Part shown: in pieces, positions 9,856 through 20,463 of the stretch
Layout of the letters: each line of letters opens with the position of its first letter
Position numbering within the stretch: position 1 is the stretch's first letter
Assembly: GCF_000585995.1 (NCBI RefSeq)
Contig: NZ_CP007410.1
Span: 5,568,501 to 5,632,500, forward strand
Direction of reading: 5' to 3'
Length of the DNA: 64,000 nucleotides
Source of the DNA: Pseudomonas brassicacearum
Lineage (GTDB): Bacteria; Pseudomonadota; Gammaproteobacteria; Pseudomonadales; Pseudomonadaceae
Notes under the pieces: model-generated
What the model was told of the DNA's origin: nothing
Seen by the model: only the letters and a program-made list of their open reading frames with translations
The model's database searches: none
Made by a program: the position numbers and the translations under genes

Positions 9856-11580
9856 ATGAATAGATCTTCCGCGTTGCTCCTCGCTCTTGCCTTGCTCAGC
9901 GGCTGCCAGTCCATGGCCCCCGTTTCGACGGACGGTACGCCGCCGGTCGAAGACAGCACTCCGGCGCCTGAAAAGCCCAAGGTCTACGGCTCGTTCAGCG
10001 AAGAAACCATCTTCAGCCTGTTGAGTGCCGAATTGGCTGGCCAGCGCAATCGTTTCGACATTGCGCTGGACAACTACGTGACCCAGGCCATCAATACCCA
10101 GGATCCGGGCATTTCCGAGCGTGCGTTTCGCATCGCCGAGTACCTGGGGGCCGACCAGGCCGCGCTGGATACTGCATTGATCTGGGCCAAAAACGCCCCG
10201 GACGACCTCGAAGCGCAGCGCGCCGCGGCCGTGCAGCTGGCGCGTGCCGGGCGCTACGACGACTCCATGGCGTACATGGAGAAAGTCCTGCTGGGCAAGG
10301 GCGACACCCACTTCGACTTTCTGGCGCTGTCCGCGGCTGATACCGATCAGGAAACCCGCAACGGCCTGACCAAAAGCTTCGATCGGCTGTTGCAGCGTCA
10401 TCCGAACAATGGCCAGCTGATTTTCGGCAAGGCCCTGCTGCTGCAGCAAGACGGCGATGCCCAAGGCGCCCTCACCCTACTGGAAGACAATCCGCCTGAA
10501 GCCGGCGAAGTGGCGCCGATCCTGCTGCGCGCGCGCCTGCTGCAAGGCCTGGACCGCGGTGACGAAGCACTGCCGCTGCTGGAAAAAAGCATCAAGAAAT
10601 ACCCGGACGACAAACGCCTGCGCCTCACCTACGCCCGCATGCTGGTGGAAAACAACCGCATGGACGACGCCAAGGTGGAGTTCTCCAGCCTGGTCCAGCA
10701 ATACCCGGAAGACGACGAGTTGCGTTACTCCCTGGCACTGGTGTGCCTGGAAGCCAAGGCCTGGGACGAGGCCAAGGGTTATCTGGAGGACCTGATCGCC
10801 CGCGAGAGCCATGTCGATTCGGCCCACCTGAACCTGGGGCGCATCGCCGAAGAACGCAACGACCCGGAAAGCGCACTGATCGAGTATGCCCAGGTTGGCC
10901 CGGGCAATGACTATCTGCCGGCACAGTTACGCCAGGCCGATATCCTGATGGGCAACGGCAAGACGGCCGAGGCCCAGAGCCGCCTCGCCGTACAGCGCGA
11001 TTCCCAACCGGACTACGGCATCCAGCTGTACCTGATCGAAGCCGAAACCCTGTCGGCCAACAATCAGGGCGACAAAGCCTGGAATGTGCTGCAAAAAGCG
11101 TTGAAGCAGTACCCGGACGATCTGAACCTGCTGTACACCCGCGCCATGCTGGCGGAGAAGCGCAATGACCTCGCCCAGATGGAAAAAGACCTGCGCCTGA
11201 TCATCCAGCGTGATCCGGATAACGCCATGGCCCTCAATGCCCTCGGCTACACCTTGTCGGATCGCACCACCCGCTACGACGAGGCCAAGGTGCTGATCGA
11301 ACAGGCCCATCAGATCAATCCCGAAGACCCGGCGGTGCTCGACAGCCTCGGCTGGGTGAATTTCCGCCTGGGCAACCTCGATGAAGCCGAGCGCTTGCTG
11401 CGTCAGGCCCTGGAGCGCTTTCCCGATCAGGAAGTCGCCGCTCACCTGGGCGAAGTCCTGTGGGCCAACGGCAAACAGCGCGAAGCCCGGCAGATCTGGA
11501 GCCGATTCCTCAAGGACCAGCCTGACAGCCCCATTTTGCGCAGCACCATCAAACGCCTGACCGGATCAGAGACCCTTTAA
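9856..11580 (+). CDS. TPR-repeat lipoprotein upstream of lolB
   Basis: This 574-residue protein has an N-terminal lipoprotein signal with lipobox LLSGC (Cys near residue 17) and many tetratricopeptide repeats, for example in the stretches around [13 protein letters not shown] and [15 protein letters not shown]. It is probably anchored in the outer membrane and acts as a scaffold. It sits four bases before lolB, an arrangement kept in pseudomonads (PA4667-lolB in PAO1, from memory), which suggests a role in envelope biogenesis. No specific partner can be read from the sequence. Confidence 0.88.
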   Translation: MNRSSALLLALALLSGCQSMAPVSTDGTPPVEDSTPAPEKPKVYGSFSEETIFSLLSAELAGQRNRFDIALDNYVTQAINTQDPGISERAFRIAEYLGADQAALDTALIWAKNAPDDLEAQRAAAVQLARAGRYDDSMAYMEKVLLGKGDTHFDFLALSAADTDQETRNGLTKSFDRLLQRHPNNGQLIFGKALLLQQDGDAQGALTLLEDNPPEAGEVAPILLRARLLQGLDRGDEALPLLEKSIKKYPDDKRLRLTYARMLVENNRMDDAKVEFSSLVQQYPEDDELRYSLALVCLEAKAWDEAKGYLEDLIARESHVDSAHLNLGRIAEERNDPESALIEYAQVGPGNDYLPAQLRQADILMGNGKTAEAQSRLAVQRDSQPDYGIQLYLIEAETLSANNQGDKAWNVLQKALKQYPDDLNLLYTRAMLAEKRNDLAQMEKDLRLIIQRDPDNAMALNALGYTLSDRTTRYDEAKVLIEQAHQINPEDPAVLDSLGWVNFRLGNLDEAERLLRQALERFPDQEVAAHLGEVLWANGKQREARQIWSRFLKDQPDSPILRSTIKRLTGSETL

Positions 11581-11584
11581 GATT

Positions 11585-12202
11585 ATGTTTTTGCGCCATT
11601 TCATCGTGTTCAGCTTTATCGCCCTGCTCGCCGGTTGCGCGGGTTTCGGCGCCCGTGAATCCGTCCAGGGCCAGGGCAACCAGGCCCAGTGGCGCGAGCA
11701 TAAGCAACAACTGAGCGGCCTCGACGGCTGGCAGATCGACGGCAAGATCGGCATCCGCGCCCCGAAGGACTCGGGCAGCGGCACACTGTTCTGGTTGCAA
11801 CGCCAGGACTACTACGACATTCGCCTGTCCGGCCCACTGGGGCGCGGCGCGGCACGCCTGACCGGCCGGCCGGGCCAGGTCTCGCTGGAGGTTGCCAACC
11901 AGGGCCGCTACGAGGCCCCCACCCCCGAAGCGCTGCTGGAAGAGCAACTGGGCTGGAAGCTGCCGGTGTCCCACCTGACCTGGTGGGTTCGCGGGCTGCC
12001 GGCACCGGACAGCAAAAGCCGCCTGGTCCTCGACGCCGACAGCCGCCTGTCCAATCTGGAACAGGATGACTGGCAGATCGAATACCTCAGCTATGCCCAG
12101 CAGAACGGCTACTGGCTGCCCGAACGCATCAAACTGCACGGCAGCAACCTCGACGTCACGCTGGTGATCAAGCAATGGCAGCCGCGCAAGCTGGGGCAAT
12201 GA
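11585..12202 (+). CDS. lolB: Outer-membrane lipoprotein receptor LolB
   Basis: This 205-residue lipoprotein accepts lipoproteins from the periplasmic chaperone LolA and inserts them into the outer membrane. The signal peptide ends in lipobox LLAGC. The mature part has the LolB-type beta-barrel sequence, including [12 protein letters not shown] and a hydrophobic [12 protein letters not shown] strand region. It lies between the TPR lipoprotein and ispE, two bases before the latter, the standard lolB-ispE-prs arrangement. Confidence 0.95.
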   Translation: MFLRHFIVFSFIALLAGCAGFGARESVQGQGNQAQWREHKQQLSGLDGWQIDGKIGIRAPKDSGSGTLFWLQRQDYYDIRLSGPLGRGAARLTGRPGQVSLEVANQGRYEAPTPEALLEEQLGWKLPVSHLTWWVRGLPAPDSKSRLVLDADSRLSNLEQDDWQIEYLSYAQQNGYWLPERIKLHGSNLDVTLVIKQWQPRKLGQ

Positions 12203-12203
12203 A

Positions 12204-13055
12204 ATGACCGCTGCACGCCTGACCCTGCCCTCCCCGGCCAAGCTCAACCTGATGTTGCACATCCTGGGTCGTCGACCGGACGGCTATCACGAATTGCAGA
12301 CGATTTTTCAGTTCCTGGACTATGGCGATGAAGTCACCTTTGCCGTGCGCGACGACGGCGTGATTCGCCTGCACACCGAATTCGAAGGCGTCCCCCACGA
12401 CAGCAACCTGATCGTCAAGGCCGCGAAACAACTTCAGGCACAATCCGGTTGCTTGCTGGGCATCGATATCTGGATCGAAAAAATCCTGCCCATGGGCGGC
12501 GGCATCGGCGGCGGCAGCTCGAATGCGGCGACGACGTTGCTCGGCCTCAACCACTTGTGGCAGCTGGGCTGGGACATGGATCGACTGGCCGCGCTGGGCC
12601 TGACGCTGGGCGCCGACGTGCCGGTTTTCGTGCGTGGCCACGCCGCTTTCGCCGAGGGCGTCGGGGAAAAACTCACGCCGGTTGAGCCTGAGGAACCCTG
12701 GTACTTGGTACTGGTGCCGCAAGTATCTGTAAGTACAGCAGAAATTTTTTCAGATCCGCTGTTGACACGTAACTCTCCTCCCATTAAAGTGCGCCCCGTT
12801 CCCAAGGGAAACAGTCGAAATGACTGCTTACCGGTGGTAGCAAGGCGTTATCCAGATGTTCGTAACGCTTTGAATTTGTTAGGTAAATTTACCGAAGCAA
12901 AACTCACCGGAACTGGAAGTTGTGTGTTTGGGGGCTTCCCAAGCAAAGCTGAAGCTGATAAAGTCTCGGCCCTTCTGACAGAGACCCTTACGGGGTTTGT
13001 AGCAAAAGGAAGCAACGTTTCGATGTTGCATCGCAAGCTGCAAAGCCTGCTCTAA
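12204..13055 (+). CDS. ispE: 4-diphosphocytidyl-2-C-methyl-D-erythritol kinase
   Basis: This 283-residue GHMP kinase phosphorylates CDP-methylerythritol in the MEP isoprenoid pathway. The start region [20 protein letters not shown] and the glycine-rich ATP loop [15 protein letters not shown] are diagnostic. From about base 12720 to the end, the DNA becomes visibly more A/T rich and its codon use less biased than upstream. That stretch contains a consensus sigma-70 promoter (12762-12790) that probably serves tRNA-Gln and prs. The protein itself looks complete. Confidence 0.96.
   Translation: MTAARLTLPSPAKLNLMLHILGRRPDGYHELQTIFQFLDYGDEVTFAVRDDGVIRLHTEFEGVPHDSNLIVKAAKQLQAQSGCLLGIDIWIEKILPMGGGIGGGSSNAATTLLGLNHLWQLGWDMDRLAALGLTLGADVPVFVRGHAAFAEGVGEKLTPVEPEEPWYLVLVPQVSVSTAEIFSDPLLTRNSPPIKVRPVPKGNSRNDCLPVVARRYPDVRNALNLLGKFTEAKLTGTGSCVFGGFPSKAEADKVSALLTETLTGFVAKGSNVSMLHRKLQSLL
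12762..12790 (+). promoter_or_regulatory. Sigma-70 promoter inside ispE for tRNA-Gln/prs
   Basis: A perfect -35 TTGACA (12762-12767), a 17-base spacer and a -10-like TAAAGT (12785-12790, four of six matches) lie inside the ispE coding frame. They are about 300 bases upstream of tRNA-Gln and prs, with no other strong candidate in the short ispE-tRNA gap. Confidence 0.6.
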
Positions 13056-13092
13056 AAGGAATCGAGTGCTGGGCACTCGCAGCAACAGATAC

Positions 13093-13167
13093 AGGGGCGT
13101 CGCCAAGCGGTAAGGCAGCAGGTTTTGATCCTGCCATGCGTTGGTTCGAATCCAGCCGCCCCTGCCA
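13093..13167 (+). tRNA. tRNA-Gln (anticodon TTG)
   Basis: This is a 75-base tRNA with acceptor stem AGGGGCG/CGCCCCT, a D arm, an anticodon stem-loop GCAGG-TTTTGAT-CCTGC with TTG at positions 34-36, a T arm with GGTTCGAATCC, and an encoded CCA. It lies between ispE and prs, the usual pseudomonad position, and is probably co-transcribed with prs. Confidence 0.97.
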
Positions 13168-13214
13168 TTTTCCTATACTCATCCAGGTATACCCTCAGCC
13201 TTCAGGTACTGCGC

Positions 13215-14156
13215 GTGTCCAAGATGATGGTCTTTACGGGGAACGCCAACCCCGATCTGGCTCGGCGTGTCGTACGTCAGCTGCATATCCCTCTCGGTGA
13301 CATTTCTGTCGGTAAGTTTTCCGACGGCGAAATCACTGCCGAGATCAATGAAAACGTTCGCGGTAAAGACGTCTTCATTATTCAGCCGACTTGCGCTCCG
13401 ACCAACGATAACCTGATGGAACTCGTCGTGATGGCTGATGCCTTCCGCCGTTCCTCGGCTACTCGTATCACTGCTGTTATTCCTTACTTTGGTTATGCCC
13501 GTCAGGATCGCCGTCCGCGTTCCGCACGTGTGGCAATCAGCGCGAAAGTCGTGGCTGATATGCTGACCGTAGTCGGCATCGACCGTGTCCTCACGGTTGA
13601 TCTGCATGCTGACCAGATCCAGGGCTTCTTCGATATTCCCGTGGATAACATCTACGGCTCCCCAGTCCTGGTGGATGACATTGAAGATCAGCGCTTCGAA
13701 AACCTGATGATCGTGTCCCCGGACATTGGTGGCGTCGTGCGTGCACGGGCCGTTGCCAAATCCCTGGGCGTGGATCTGGGTATCATCGACAAACGCCGCG
13801 AGAAGGCCAATCACTCCGAAGTGATGCACATCATCGGCGATGTCGAAGGGCGTACCTGTATTCTGGTCGATGACATGGTCGATACCGCCGGCACCCTGTG
13901 CCACGCGGCCAAGGCCCTGAAAGAGCATGGCGCTGCCAAGGTCTTTGCCTACTGCACACACCCTGTGCTGTCGGGTCGAGCGATCGAAAACATTGAAAAT
14001 TCCGTGCTGGACGAACTGGTGGTGACCAACACCATCCCGTTGTCCGCTGCTGCACAGGCCTGTGCGCGTATCCGTCAACTGGATATCGCACCGGTTGTTG
14101 CCGAAGCGGTTCGCCGCATCAGCAATGAAGAATCGATCAGCGCGATGTTCCGCTAA
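13215..14156 (+). CDS. prs: Ribose-phosphate pyrophosphokinase
   Basis: This 313-residue enzyme makes PRPP from ribose 5-phosphate and ATP for nucleotide, His and Trp synthesis. The start is GTG 13215 ([15 protein letters not shown]); longer reading frames run into the tRNA. Visible motifs are FSDGE, YARQDR, the Mg-binding [12 protein letters not shown], and the PRPP loop [13 protein letters not shown]. The codon pattern is that of a highly expressed gene. A GC-rich terminator follows. Confidence 0.97.
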   Translation: MSKMMVFTGNANPDLARRVVRQLHIPLGDISVGKFSDGEITAEINENVRGKDVFIIQPTCAPTNDNLMELVVMADAFRRSSATRITAVIPYFGYARQDRRPRSARVAISAKVVADMLTVVGIDRVLTVDLHADQIQGFFDIPVDNIYGSPVLVDDIEDQRFENLMIVSPDIGGVVRARAVAKSLGVDLGIIDKRREKANHSEVMHIIGDVEGRTCILVDDMVDTAGTLCHAAKALKEHGAAKVFAYCTHPVLSGRAIENIENSVLDELVVTNTIPLSAAAQACARIRQLDIAPVVAEAVRRISNEESISAMFR

Positions 14157-14193
14157 GGGCCCTGCCCTTGCCGTGACATCTCGTTGACGAAAA

Positions 14194-14234
14194 GCGCCCC
14201 GCCCCGGCATTCACTGTCGGGGCGGGGCTTTTTT
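14194..14234 (+). terminator. Rho-independent terminator after prs
   Basis: A perfect 11-bp stem (GCCCCGCCCCG at 14196-14206 with CGGGGCGGGGC at 14218-14228) is followed by six T residues. It lies 40 bases after the prs stop and separates prs from rplY. Confidence 0.92.
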
Positions 14235-14299
14235 GCCCATATCGCCTTTAGCGCTGGTCGCAAGCGCTGGGGTGAATGTGGTTACTTTGGAGATACAAC

Positions 14300-14902
14300 A
14301 TGAACGAATTTACCCTGAATGCTGAACTGCGTTCCGACCTGGGGAAAGGTGCGAGCCGCCGCCTGCGTCGTCTCGCAAGCCTGGTTCCAGCTGTAGTCTA
14401 CGGTGGCGAGAAAGCCCCTGAGTCCATCAGCATGCTGGCCAAAGAAGTTGCCAAACTGCTCGAAAACGAAGCGGCCTACAGCCACATCATCGAGCTGAAC
14501 GTTGGTGGCACCAAGCAGAACGTCGTGATCAAGGCCCTGCAGCGTCACCCGGCCAAAGGCCACGTGATGCACGCTGACTTCGTACGCGTAGTAGCTGGCC
14601 AGAAACTGACCGCTATCGTGCCTGTACACTTCGTTGGCGAAGCTGCACCGATCAAGAAAGGCGGCGAGATCTCGCACGTGACTTCGGAAGTCGAAGTGTC
14701 CTGCCTGCCGAAAGACCTGCCTGAATTCATCGAAGTCGACCTGGCTAACGCCGAAGTCGGCACGATCATTCACCTGTCCGACCTCAAGGCTCCTAAAGGC
14801 GTTGAGTTTGTTGCCCTGGCACACGGCGATGACAAGGCTGTTGCCAACGTCCACGCTCCACGTGTTGCTCCAGAAGCGACTGAAGAAGGCGCTGCAGAGT
14901 AA
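14300..14902 (+). CDS. rplY: 50S ribosomal protein L25 (Ctc form)
   Basis: This 200-residue protein is the long L25/general stress type: an N-terminal 5S-rRNA-binding domain ([20 protein letters not shown]) plus a C-terminal TL5/Ctc beta domain. It ends in an acidic tail ([11 protein letters not shown]). ATG 14300 begins the conserved MNEFTL; an earlier in-frame ATG at 14276 lacks support. It is flanked by the prs terminator and pth, as in other pseudomonads. Confidence 0.96.
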   Translation: MNEFTLNAELRSDLGKGASRRLRRLASLVPAVVYGGEKAPESISMLAKEVAKLLENEAAYSHIIELNVGGTKQNVVIKALQRHPAKGHVMHADFVRVVAGQKLTAIVPVHFVGEAAPIKKGGEISHVTSEVEVSCLPKDLPEFIEVDLANAEVGTIIHLSDLKAPKGVEFVALAHGDDKAVANVHAPRVAPEATEEGAAE

Positions 14903-15039
14903 TTTCACTCTGTCGCCGGAGTGATCGGAAACATCGCGGACTGGAACGTAGCGAAACAGCGGGCGAGAACGCGAAGTTTACTTAACGGTAGATCCGCACT
15001 TTTCGTCCACTGTCGCCACACCGTTTGAGCGCGACGTTG

Positions 15040-15048
15040 TTATCCACA
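15040..15048 (+). other. Consensus DnaA box upstream of pth
   Basis: A perfect nine-base DnaA box (TTATCCACA) lies 20 bases before the pth start. It could link pth-ychF expression to DnaA, but a single box may be fortuitous. Confidence 0.4.
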
Positions 15049-15068
15049 CTCCAGGAAGGGCCCCTATC

Positions 15069-15653
15069 GTGACTGCCATTAAACTGATCGTTGGCCTGGG
15101 AAATCCAGGTGCCGAATACGAACAGACCCGGCATAACGCAGGGGCCCTTTTTGTTGAGCGCATCGCGCACGCACAAGGCGTCAGCCTGGCGGCCGATCGC
15201 AAATATTTCGGCCTGACCGGGCGTTTTTCGCATCAGGGTCAGGATGTTCGCCTGTTGATTCCCACCACCTACATGAACCGCAGCGGCCAGGCCGTGGCGG
15301 CATTGGCCGGTTTCTTCCGCATCAAGCCTGAAGAAATCCTGGTGGCCCACGACGAACTCGACCTGCCTCCGGGCGTTGCCAAGCTCAAGCAGGGCGGCGG
15401 CCATGGCGGTCACAACGGGTTGCGCGACATCATTGCGCAACTGGGTAATCAGAATACCTTTCACCGCTTGCGGCTTGGCATTGGCCACCCGGGCGTTGCC
15501 AGTATGGTTTCAAACTTTGTCCTGGGTCGTGCGCCTCGCGCCGAACAGGAAAAACTCGATGCCAGCATCGACTTTGCCCTCGGCGTGCTGCCGGATATCC
15601 TCGCCGGTGAATGGAACCGCGCGATGAAAAACCTGCACAGCCAGAAGGCCTGA
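15069..15653 (+). CDS. pth: Peptidyl-tRNA hydrolase
   Basis: This 194-residue enzyme recycles peptidyl-tRNA released prematurely from ribosomes. It starts at GTG 15069 after a purine-rich AGGAAGG. The motif GLGNPG near the N-terminus and the catalytic His in TRHNAG are present, with YMNRSGQAV and HDELDLPPG further on. ychF follows after 22 bases and is probably co-transcribed. Confidence 0.97.
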   Translation: MTAIKLIVGLGNPGAEYEQTRHNAGALFVERIAHAQGVSLAADRKYFGLTGRFSHQGQDVRLLIPTTYMNRSGQAVAALAGFFRIKPEEILVAHDELDLPPGVAKLKQGGGHGGHNGLRDIIAQLGNQNTFHRLRLGIGHPGVASMVSNFVLGRAPRAEQEKLDASIDFALGVLPDILAGEWNRAMKNLHSQKA

Positions 15654-15675
15654 CACTTATCCGAGGGGAAACACC

Positions 15676-16776
15676 ATGGGATTCAATTGCGGCATCGTCG
15701 GCCTGCCTAACGTCGGCAAGTCCACCCTGTTCAACGCCCTGACCAAATCCGGTATCGCGGCCGAGAACTTCCCCTTCTGCACCATCGAGCCGAACACCGG
15801 CATCGTGCCGATGCCCGATCCGCGCCTGGACGCCCTGGCGGCCATCGTGATCCCGGAGCGCGTACTGCCGACCACCATGGAGTTCGTCGACATCGCCGGC
15901 CTGGTGGCCGGTGCCTCGAAGGGTGAAGGCTTGGGCAACAAGTTCCTGGCCAACATCCGCGAAACCGATGCCATCGCCCACGTGGTCCGCTGCTTCGAAG
16001 ACGAGAACGTGATTCACGTTTCCAACAGCGTCGACCCGAAACGCGATATCGAGATCATCGACCTGGAACTGATCTTCGCCGACCTCGACAGCTGCGAGAA
16101 GCAACTGCAAAAAGTCGCTCGCAACGCCAAGGGCGGCGACAAAGACGCCGTCGCCCAGAAAGCCTTGCTCGAGCAACTGATCGCCCACTTCACCCTGGGC
16201 AAACCGGCACGCAGCCTGATCAAGAACATGGGCGCCGATGAGAAGCAAATCATTCGCGGCTTCCACCTGCTGACCACCAAACCGGTCATGTACATCGCCA
16301 ACGTTGCCGAAGATGGTTTCGAGAACAACCCGCTGCTGGACGTGGTGAAAGCCATCGCTGAAGAAGAAGGCGCGATGGTCGTACCGGTCTGCAACAAGAT
16401 CGAAGCGGAAATCGCCGAGCTTGAAGACGGCGAAGAAAAGGACATGTTCCTGGAGGCCCTGGGCCTGGAAGAACCTGGCCTGAACCGCGTAATCCGCGCC
16501 GGCTATGAAATGCTCAACCTGCAGACGTACTTCACCGCTGGCGTAAAAGAAGTGCGCGCCTGGACCGTACGCGTCGGCGCCACCGCGCCACAAGCCGCGG
16601 CCGTGATCCACACCGACTTCGAGAAAGGCTTCATTCGCGCCGAAGTCATCGCCTACGACGATTTCATCCAGTACAAGGGCGAAGCCGGCGCCAAGGAAGC
16701 GGGTAAATGGCGTCTGGAAGGCAAGGAATACATCGTCAAGGATGGCGACGTGATGCACTTCCGCTTTAACGTCTAA
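15676..16776 (+). CDS. ychF: Redox-regulated ATPase YchF
   Basis: This 366-residue Obg-family P-loop protein binds ribosomes and prefers ATP over GTP. The P-loop is GLPNVGKST at residues 8-16. The G3 region is [17 protein letters not shown], and NKIE (in VCNKIEAEI) replaces the canonical NKxD as expected for YchF. The C-terminal TGS domain ends in HFRFNV. A terminator follows at 16811. Confidence 0.97.
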   Translation: MGFNCGIVGLPNVGKSTLFNALTKSGIAAENFPFCTIEPNTGIVPMPDPRLDALAAIVIPERVLPTTMEFVDIAGLVAGASKGEGLGNKFLANIRETDAIAHVVRCFEDENVIHVSNSVDPKRDIEIIDLELIFADLDSCEKQLQKVARNAKGGDKDAVAQKALLEQLIAHFTLGKPARSLIKNMGADEKQIIRGFHLLTTKPVMYIANVAEDGFENNPLLDVVKAIAEEEGAMVVPVCNKIEAEIAELEDGEEKDMFLEALGLEEPGLNRVIRAGYEMLNLQTYFTAGVKEVRAWTVRVGATAPQAAAVIHTDFEKGFIRAEVIAYDDFIQYKGEAGAKEAGKWRLEGKEYIVKDGDVMHFRFNV

Positions 16777-16810
16777 CCCGCCCCGCTACGCCGCTTCCAC
16801 GCAGCATTCA

Positions 16811-16846
16811 AAAAGCCCCGTTATCGCCTCGCGATGCGGGGCTTTT
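16811..16846 (+). terminator. Rho-independent terminator after ychF
   Basis: AAAAAGCCCCG and CGGGGCTTTT form a short GC stem with flanking A and T runs, so it may act in both directions. It lies about 35 bases after the ychF stop. The remaining ~230 bases up to the MFS gene contain no convincing gene; a 91-residue minus-strand reading frame there has no recognisable features. Confidence 0.85.
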
Positions 16847-17078
16847 GTGTTGGAGCAACTCATTGCAATTTCAGAACCGTCCGACATCAATCCGTCGCCC
16901 GATCCCCTAGCCTTCGTTTGCTTGAACAGCAGCGACGTGTACCGTGTTGTCCTGCCCAAATAAGGTGTAACAGCCCATTCGTAGGCGTGCTCAAATGACC
17001 AGCCGCCGGTTTGCCATCCCATAGTTTGTGTTACAGGCAGCGGGTTATTCATCAGTGTCACATGATAAAGGAAGCATC

Positions 17079-18287
17079 ATGGCAAACCCCTACCGCGAAC
17101 TTTTCTCCACCCCGGGCGCCATCGGGCTAGTGATTACGAGCGCCATTGCCCGTCTGCCACAGGCAATGATCGGCATTGGCATCATCACCATGTTGGTGCA
17201 GCAGACAGGACTTTATTGGCTGGCTGGCGCGGTCGCCGGTACTTATACCCTGGCGACTGCGCTTATCGGTCCGCAAGTATCGAAACTTGTCGACCGGCGG
17301 GGGCAACGCCGGGTTCTGTCCCCTTTGGCGACCTTCAGCACCAGTATGCTGCTCGCGCTGATCATTGCCGTGTATATGAGCGCTCCGGTCACACTACTAT
17401 TTATTCTCGCGGCATTGGCAGGCACGATGCCAAGCATGCCCGCCATGATAAGGGCACGCTGGATACAGCTTTTCCGTGGCAAGCCACAGCTACACACAGC
17501 CTTTTCCCTGGATACAGTCATAACTGAACTAGCCTTTGTCATCGGCCCACCACTTGCCATTGGTTTGAGCATCAACTTTTTCGCCCAAGCCGGGCCCCTT
17601 GCTGCGGTCTTGTTGTTGGTGGTCGGCGTGACGGCGTTTCTTATGCAGCGGCAGACGGAACCGAAGGTGGTCGTGGGCACGGCAAGGAGCACAGGGTCGA
17701 CCTTGCTTATCCCCGGTGTTCCTACCATCGTGCTCGCACTGTTGGCGATGGGCGTAATTGGAGGATCCGTTGACGTGGCGGTTGTCGCCTTCGCCAACGC
17801 ACAGGGCTGGCCGGCGTCTGCCAGCTTCATCCTGGCAGCCTATGCCCTCGGCTCACTGATCGCAGGCCTGACGTTCGGCGCCTTAAGGGTTTCCATGCCG
17901 ATTGATCAGCAGTTTTTTATCGGGTCGCTGGTAACGGCAGTCACTGCTGTGTTGCCCATTCTTTCACCGAACGTCTATGTCCTTTCCGGGATGCTATTTG
18001 TGGCAGGCGTGTCGTTTGCGCCAACGATGGTCATCATCATGAATCTCGGTACGATGATTGTTCCGCCTTCCAGGATCACCGAAGGGTTTACGTGGATGTC
18101 GACCGGCGTCAGCATCGGCGTAGCGCTCGGCGGTGTATTGGCGGGCTTGGTCATCGACGTTTGTGGCGCGCAGGCAGGGTTCGGCGTCGCGATTGTCGCG
18201 GGCCTGGCCATGGTGCTCATAGTGCTTCTAGGGCTGCGCACACTGCGCACTTCGTCTGCAACTAGTCACGAAATCACCTTCCAGTGA
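17079..18287 (+). CDS. MFS transporter
   Basis: This 402-residue protein has about 12 hydrophobic segments and the MFS loop motif between helices 2 and 3 (VSKLVDRRGQRR). It is probably an inner-membrane efflux pump driven by proton exchange. ATG 17079 follows AAAGGAAGC, a good ribosome-binding site. It is convergent with the RTX gene and lies at the beginning of what looks like accessory DNA after the conserved ychF. Its codon use is less biased than in neighbouring housekeeping genes. Substrate unknown. Confidence 0.85.
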   Translation: MANPYRELFSTPGAIGLVITSAIARLPQAMIGIGIITMLVQQTGLYWLAGAVAGTYTLATALIGPQVSKLVDRRGQRRVLSPLATFSTSMLLALIIAVYMSAPVTLLFILAALAGTMPSMPAMIRARWIQLFRGKPQLHTAFSLDTVITELAFVIGPPLAIGLSINFFAQAGPLAAVLLLVVGVTAFLMQRQTEPKVVVGTARSTGSTLLIPGVPTIVLALLAMGVIGGSVDVAVVAFANAQGWPASASFILAAYALGSLIAGLTFGALRVSMPIDQQFFIGSLVTAVTAVLPILSPNVYVLSGMLFVAGVSFAPTMVIIMNLGTMIVPPSRITEGFTWMSTGVSIGVALGGVLAGLVIDVCGAQAGFGVAIVAGLAMVLIVLLGLRTLRTSSATSHEITFQ

Positions 18288-18356
18288 TATGCATTACTGG
18301 ACTTGATGCATGCCTCGATTTCCAGAACCCTTTCAGCGTGGAGGCGCTAGCCGGCG

Positions 18357-18383
18357 GGGCGTGGCAGCAATCACTGCCACGCC
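18357..18383. terminator. GC-rich hairpin between convergent genes
   Basis: GGCGTGGCAG and CTGCCACGCC form a 10-bp perfect stem with a six-base loop between the convergent MFS and RTX genes. There is no T-run on either side, so terminator function is uncertain. Confidence 0.4.
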
Positions 18384-18399
18384 ACTTCTCATGTGGCCG

Positions 18400-20463
18400 T
18401 CAAGTCAATAGATGCCCTGGATCGATCTCCGGGGCAACCCCAATCAGCCCTACCTGCGCGTCGGGCGCAAAGATCATGTCGTCGTCTTCAAGGTTTTCCC
18501 GCCAGTCCCCGACAAGCGCGATCTGGAACCAGTGGCCTTGTGCGTCCGCTTCCGCATCCTTCAGATAAGTGCGGTCCAGCTCCTTGTTGTAAACCATCTC
18601 CAGCGTAGTGCCCGTTCCATCTCCGAAAGCGGTATAGCCCAGGGTCGATACATCGATCTTGTCGTCAACCGTAAAGCCTTCAATAAGGTCGGCAAAGCTC
18701 TGGTTGTCAGTGCGGTAGCTGTCCTCGGTAGAGGTATAGCGGAACACGTCGTCGTTTTGGTGGTTATCTGTCCACAACGAGATGTCGCTTCTATCCCCGC
18801 CGTTGAGGCGGTCGGCGCCCGCCCCGCCAATGATGACATCAGCTCCAGCACCGCCGTTGATACGGTCATTGCCGCCCAGGCCATAGATGATTTCCGACAA
18901 GGCAGAACCGGTAATCGTATTGTTGGCCGACGTACCTTCAACAGTGGGCGAGGTGAACACCAGGTTGGTGCTGTCCAGTTGCCCCACCAGGTTGCCGTCC
19001 AAGGCCAATTCAAACCGTTGCCCGGAGGCATCCGCGTCGTAGCTCTTGAGGTAGGTGCGAGTGCCGTCTGCGCTGGCCACAACAGCCAAGGTGCCGTCAT
19101 GGCCGTTGCCAATGCCGGTGAAGCCCAGGGCAGTCAGGTCGATGCGGTCCTCAGAGGCGTCGAAGTCCTGGACCCGGTCGCTGTTGTTTTGCGTGGCCGT
19201 GCGGAAACTGTCGTTCAGTTCGGTAAAGCGGAAGATGTCAGCGCCAGCGCCACCTTGCAGAAAGTCGCGTCCACCGTTGCCTTGGAGTACATCATCACCC
19301 GCCAAGCCGTGGATGATTTCGGTGGCATCGGTCCCCTGCAAGATTTCTTCACCCGCATACCCGTCCACATGGAGCTTGCCGTCCTGGCTGCCGAAACTAG
19401 TATCCACACTGCCATCCGCGTTCAAGCGGATGACGCTGAAGTCCCCATTGCTCGTGCCGGCAGCCAGGATCTTGCCATCGCCTTGTACCGTCAGAGCCAC
19501 AGGCGTGTCGGCCTCGAAGGTCACCATGCCATTGGAGCCAAAGCCGGTATCAAAGGAGCCGTCAGCGTTAAGCCGCGCTACAGTCGCCAAGGTGCTGCCT
19601 TCGCCATGGCCCATGACGATGATCTTGCCATCAGCCTGCACGGTGACCACTGAATCTTCGCCAAACCCCATGGCGCTGCTCAAGTAGAGGACACCGTCAT
19701 CACCGAAATGGGTATCTGGCTGGCCGTCGGGGTTGAAGCGCTGCAGGGCGTACATTGGATCACCCGCGCCGGCGGCATTGTACGCAGCCCCGATCACAAC
19801 ACCTCCATCTGCCTGCACCGCAGTGGAAATCCCGCCGTTGTAGTAGGCGTCTTCGGGAATGTTGACGGTCAGCACGCCATGGTTACCGAAGCCGTCGACG
19901 AAGGTGCCGTCATTGCCGATCCTGGTCACTGTGGCCTGGTCAAACCCGCGGGCACTGACCTGGAATGTGCCATCGGTATTGGCCGTCAGGTCGATGTCCT
20001 TGAAGGCGTGGTTGATGTCGACCGAGATAGCGCCGTTTTGGCCGAAGGTGGCATCGCGTGTTCCGTCGCTGTTGAAGCGCTCCACCTGTAGGCCGGTTTC
20101 CAGCGCGATAGCGATAAGCACCTTGCCATCGGGCTGCACCGCCGTCAGCTCGTAGCGCGACGCTGGGGCTATGGCAGCCGGTATGCTGTCGACGCCACCC
20201 TCATGGAAGCTGGTGTCCAGGCTACCGTCCGCGTTCAGGCGGATAACGGAATGGTTCTGTTCGTAGCCGTAGCTTTCCTCGCCTGGCGCCCCGGGGTATC
20301 CCCATGCCAGGTACTCGGTATAGCCGCCGACCAATATCTTGCCGTCGGGCTGGATAACGATGCTCTGGTTATCATCGAACTGGCCGGTGAGGTCGACCTG
20401 GACAGTGCCCGGGCCGGTTCTCACGGTATGGGTATTTGCCATCGTGCTGTCGGTGGTTGCCAT
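18400..20463 (-). CDS. Delta-60 repeat / RTX calcium-binding secreted protein
   Basis: This 687-residue protein has no Sec signal. The N-terminal two thirds contain about six delta-60 repeats with alternating motifs such as QPDGKILVGG and LNADGSVDTSFG, probably forming a beta-propeller. Two RTX blocks follow (GLAGDDVLQGNGGRDFLQGG and GGNDRINGGAGADVIIGG), each joined to a serralysin-type C-terminal module with DxRIDLTALGF-like segments. This is the build of a type I secretion substrate that folds on binding extracellular Ca2+. No ABC exporter, membrane-fusion or TolC genes are adjacent, so it must use a system encoded elsewhere. Catalytic activity is not evident. Confidence 0.85.
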   Translation of the reverse strand: MATTDSTMANTHTVRTGPGTVQVDLTGQFDDNQSIVIQPDGKILVGGYTEYLAWGYPGAPGEESYGYEQNHSVIRLNADGSLDTSFHEGGVDSIPAAIAPASRYELTAVQPDGKVLIAIALETGLQVERFNSDGTRDATFGQNGAISVDINHAFKDIDLTANTDGTFQVSARGFDQATVTRIGNDGTFVDGFGNHGVLTVNIPEDAYYNGGISTAVQADGGVVIGAAYNAAGAGDPMYALQRFNPDGQPDTHFGDDGVLYLSSAMGFGEDSVVTVQADGKIIVMGHGEGSTLATVARLNADGSFDTGFGSNGMVTFEADTPVALTVQGDGKILAAGTSNGDFSVIRLNADGSVDTSFGSQDGKLHVDGYAGEEILQGTDATEIIHGLAGDDVLQGNGGRDFLQGGAGADIFRFTELNDSFRTATQNNSDRVQDFDASEDRIDLTALGFTGIGNGHDGTLAVVASADGTRTYLKSYDADASGQRFELALDGNLVGQLDSTNLVFTSPTVEGTSANNTITGSALSEIIYGLGGNDRINGGAGADVIIGGAGADRLNGGDRSDISLWTDNHQNDDVFRYTSTEDSYRTDNQSFADLIEGFTVDDKIDVSTLGYTAFGDGTGTTLEMVYNKELDRTYLKDAEADAQGHWFQIALVGDWRENLEDDDMIFAPDAQVGLIGVAPEIDPGHLLT

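Noticed and set aside
16786..17061. Minus-strand 91-codon frame between ychF and the MFS gene
   Set aside because: No recognised domain, begins among the terminator and leader sequences, and no ribosome-binding site stands out; it could be a relic but I cannot support it.
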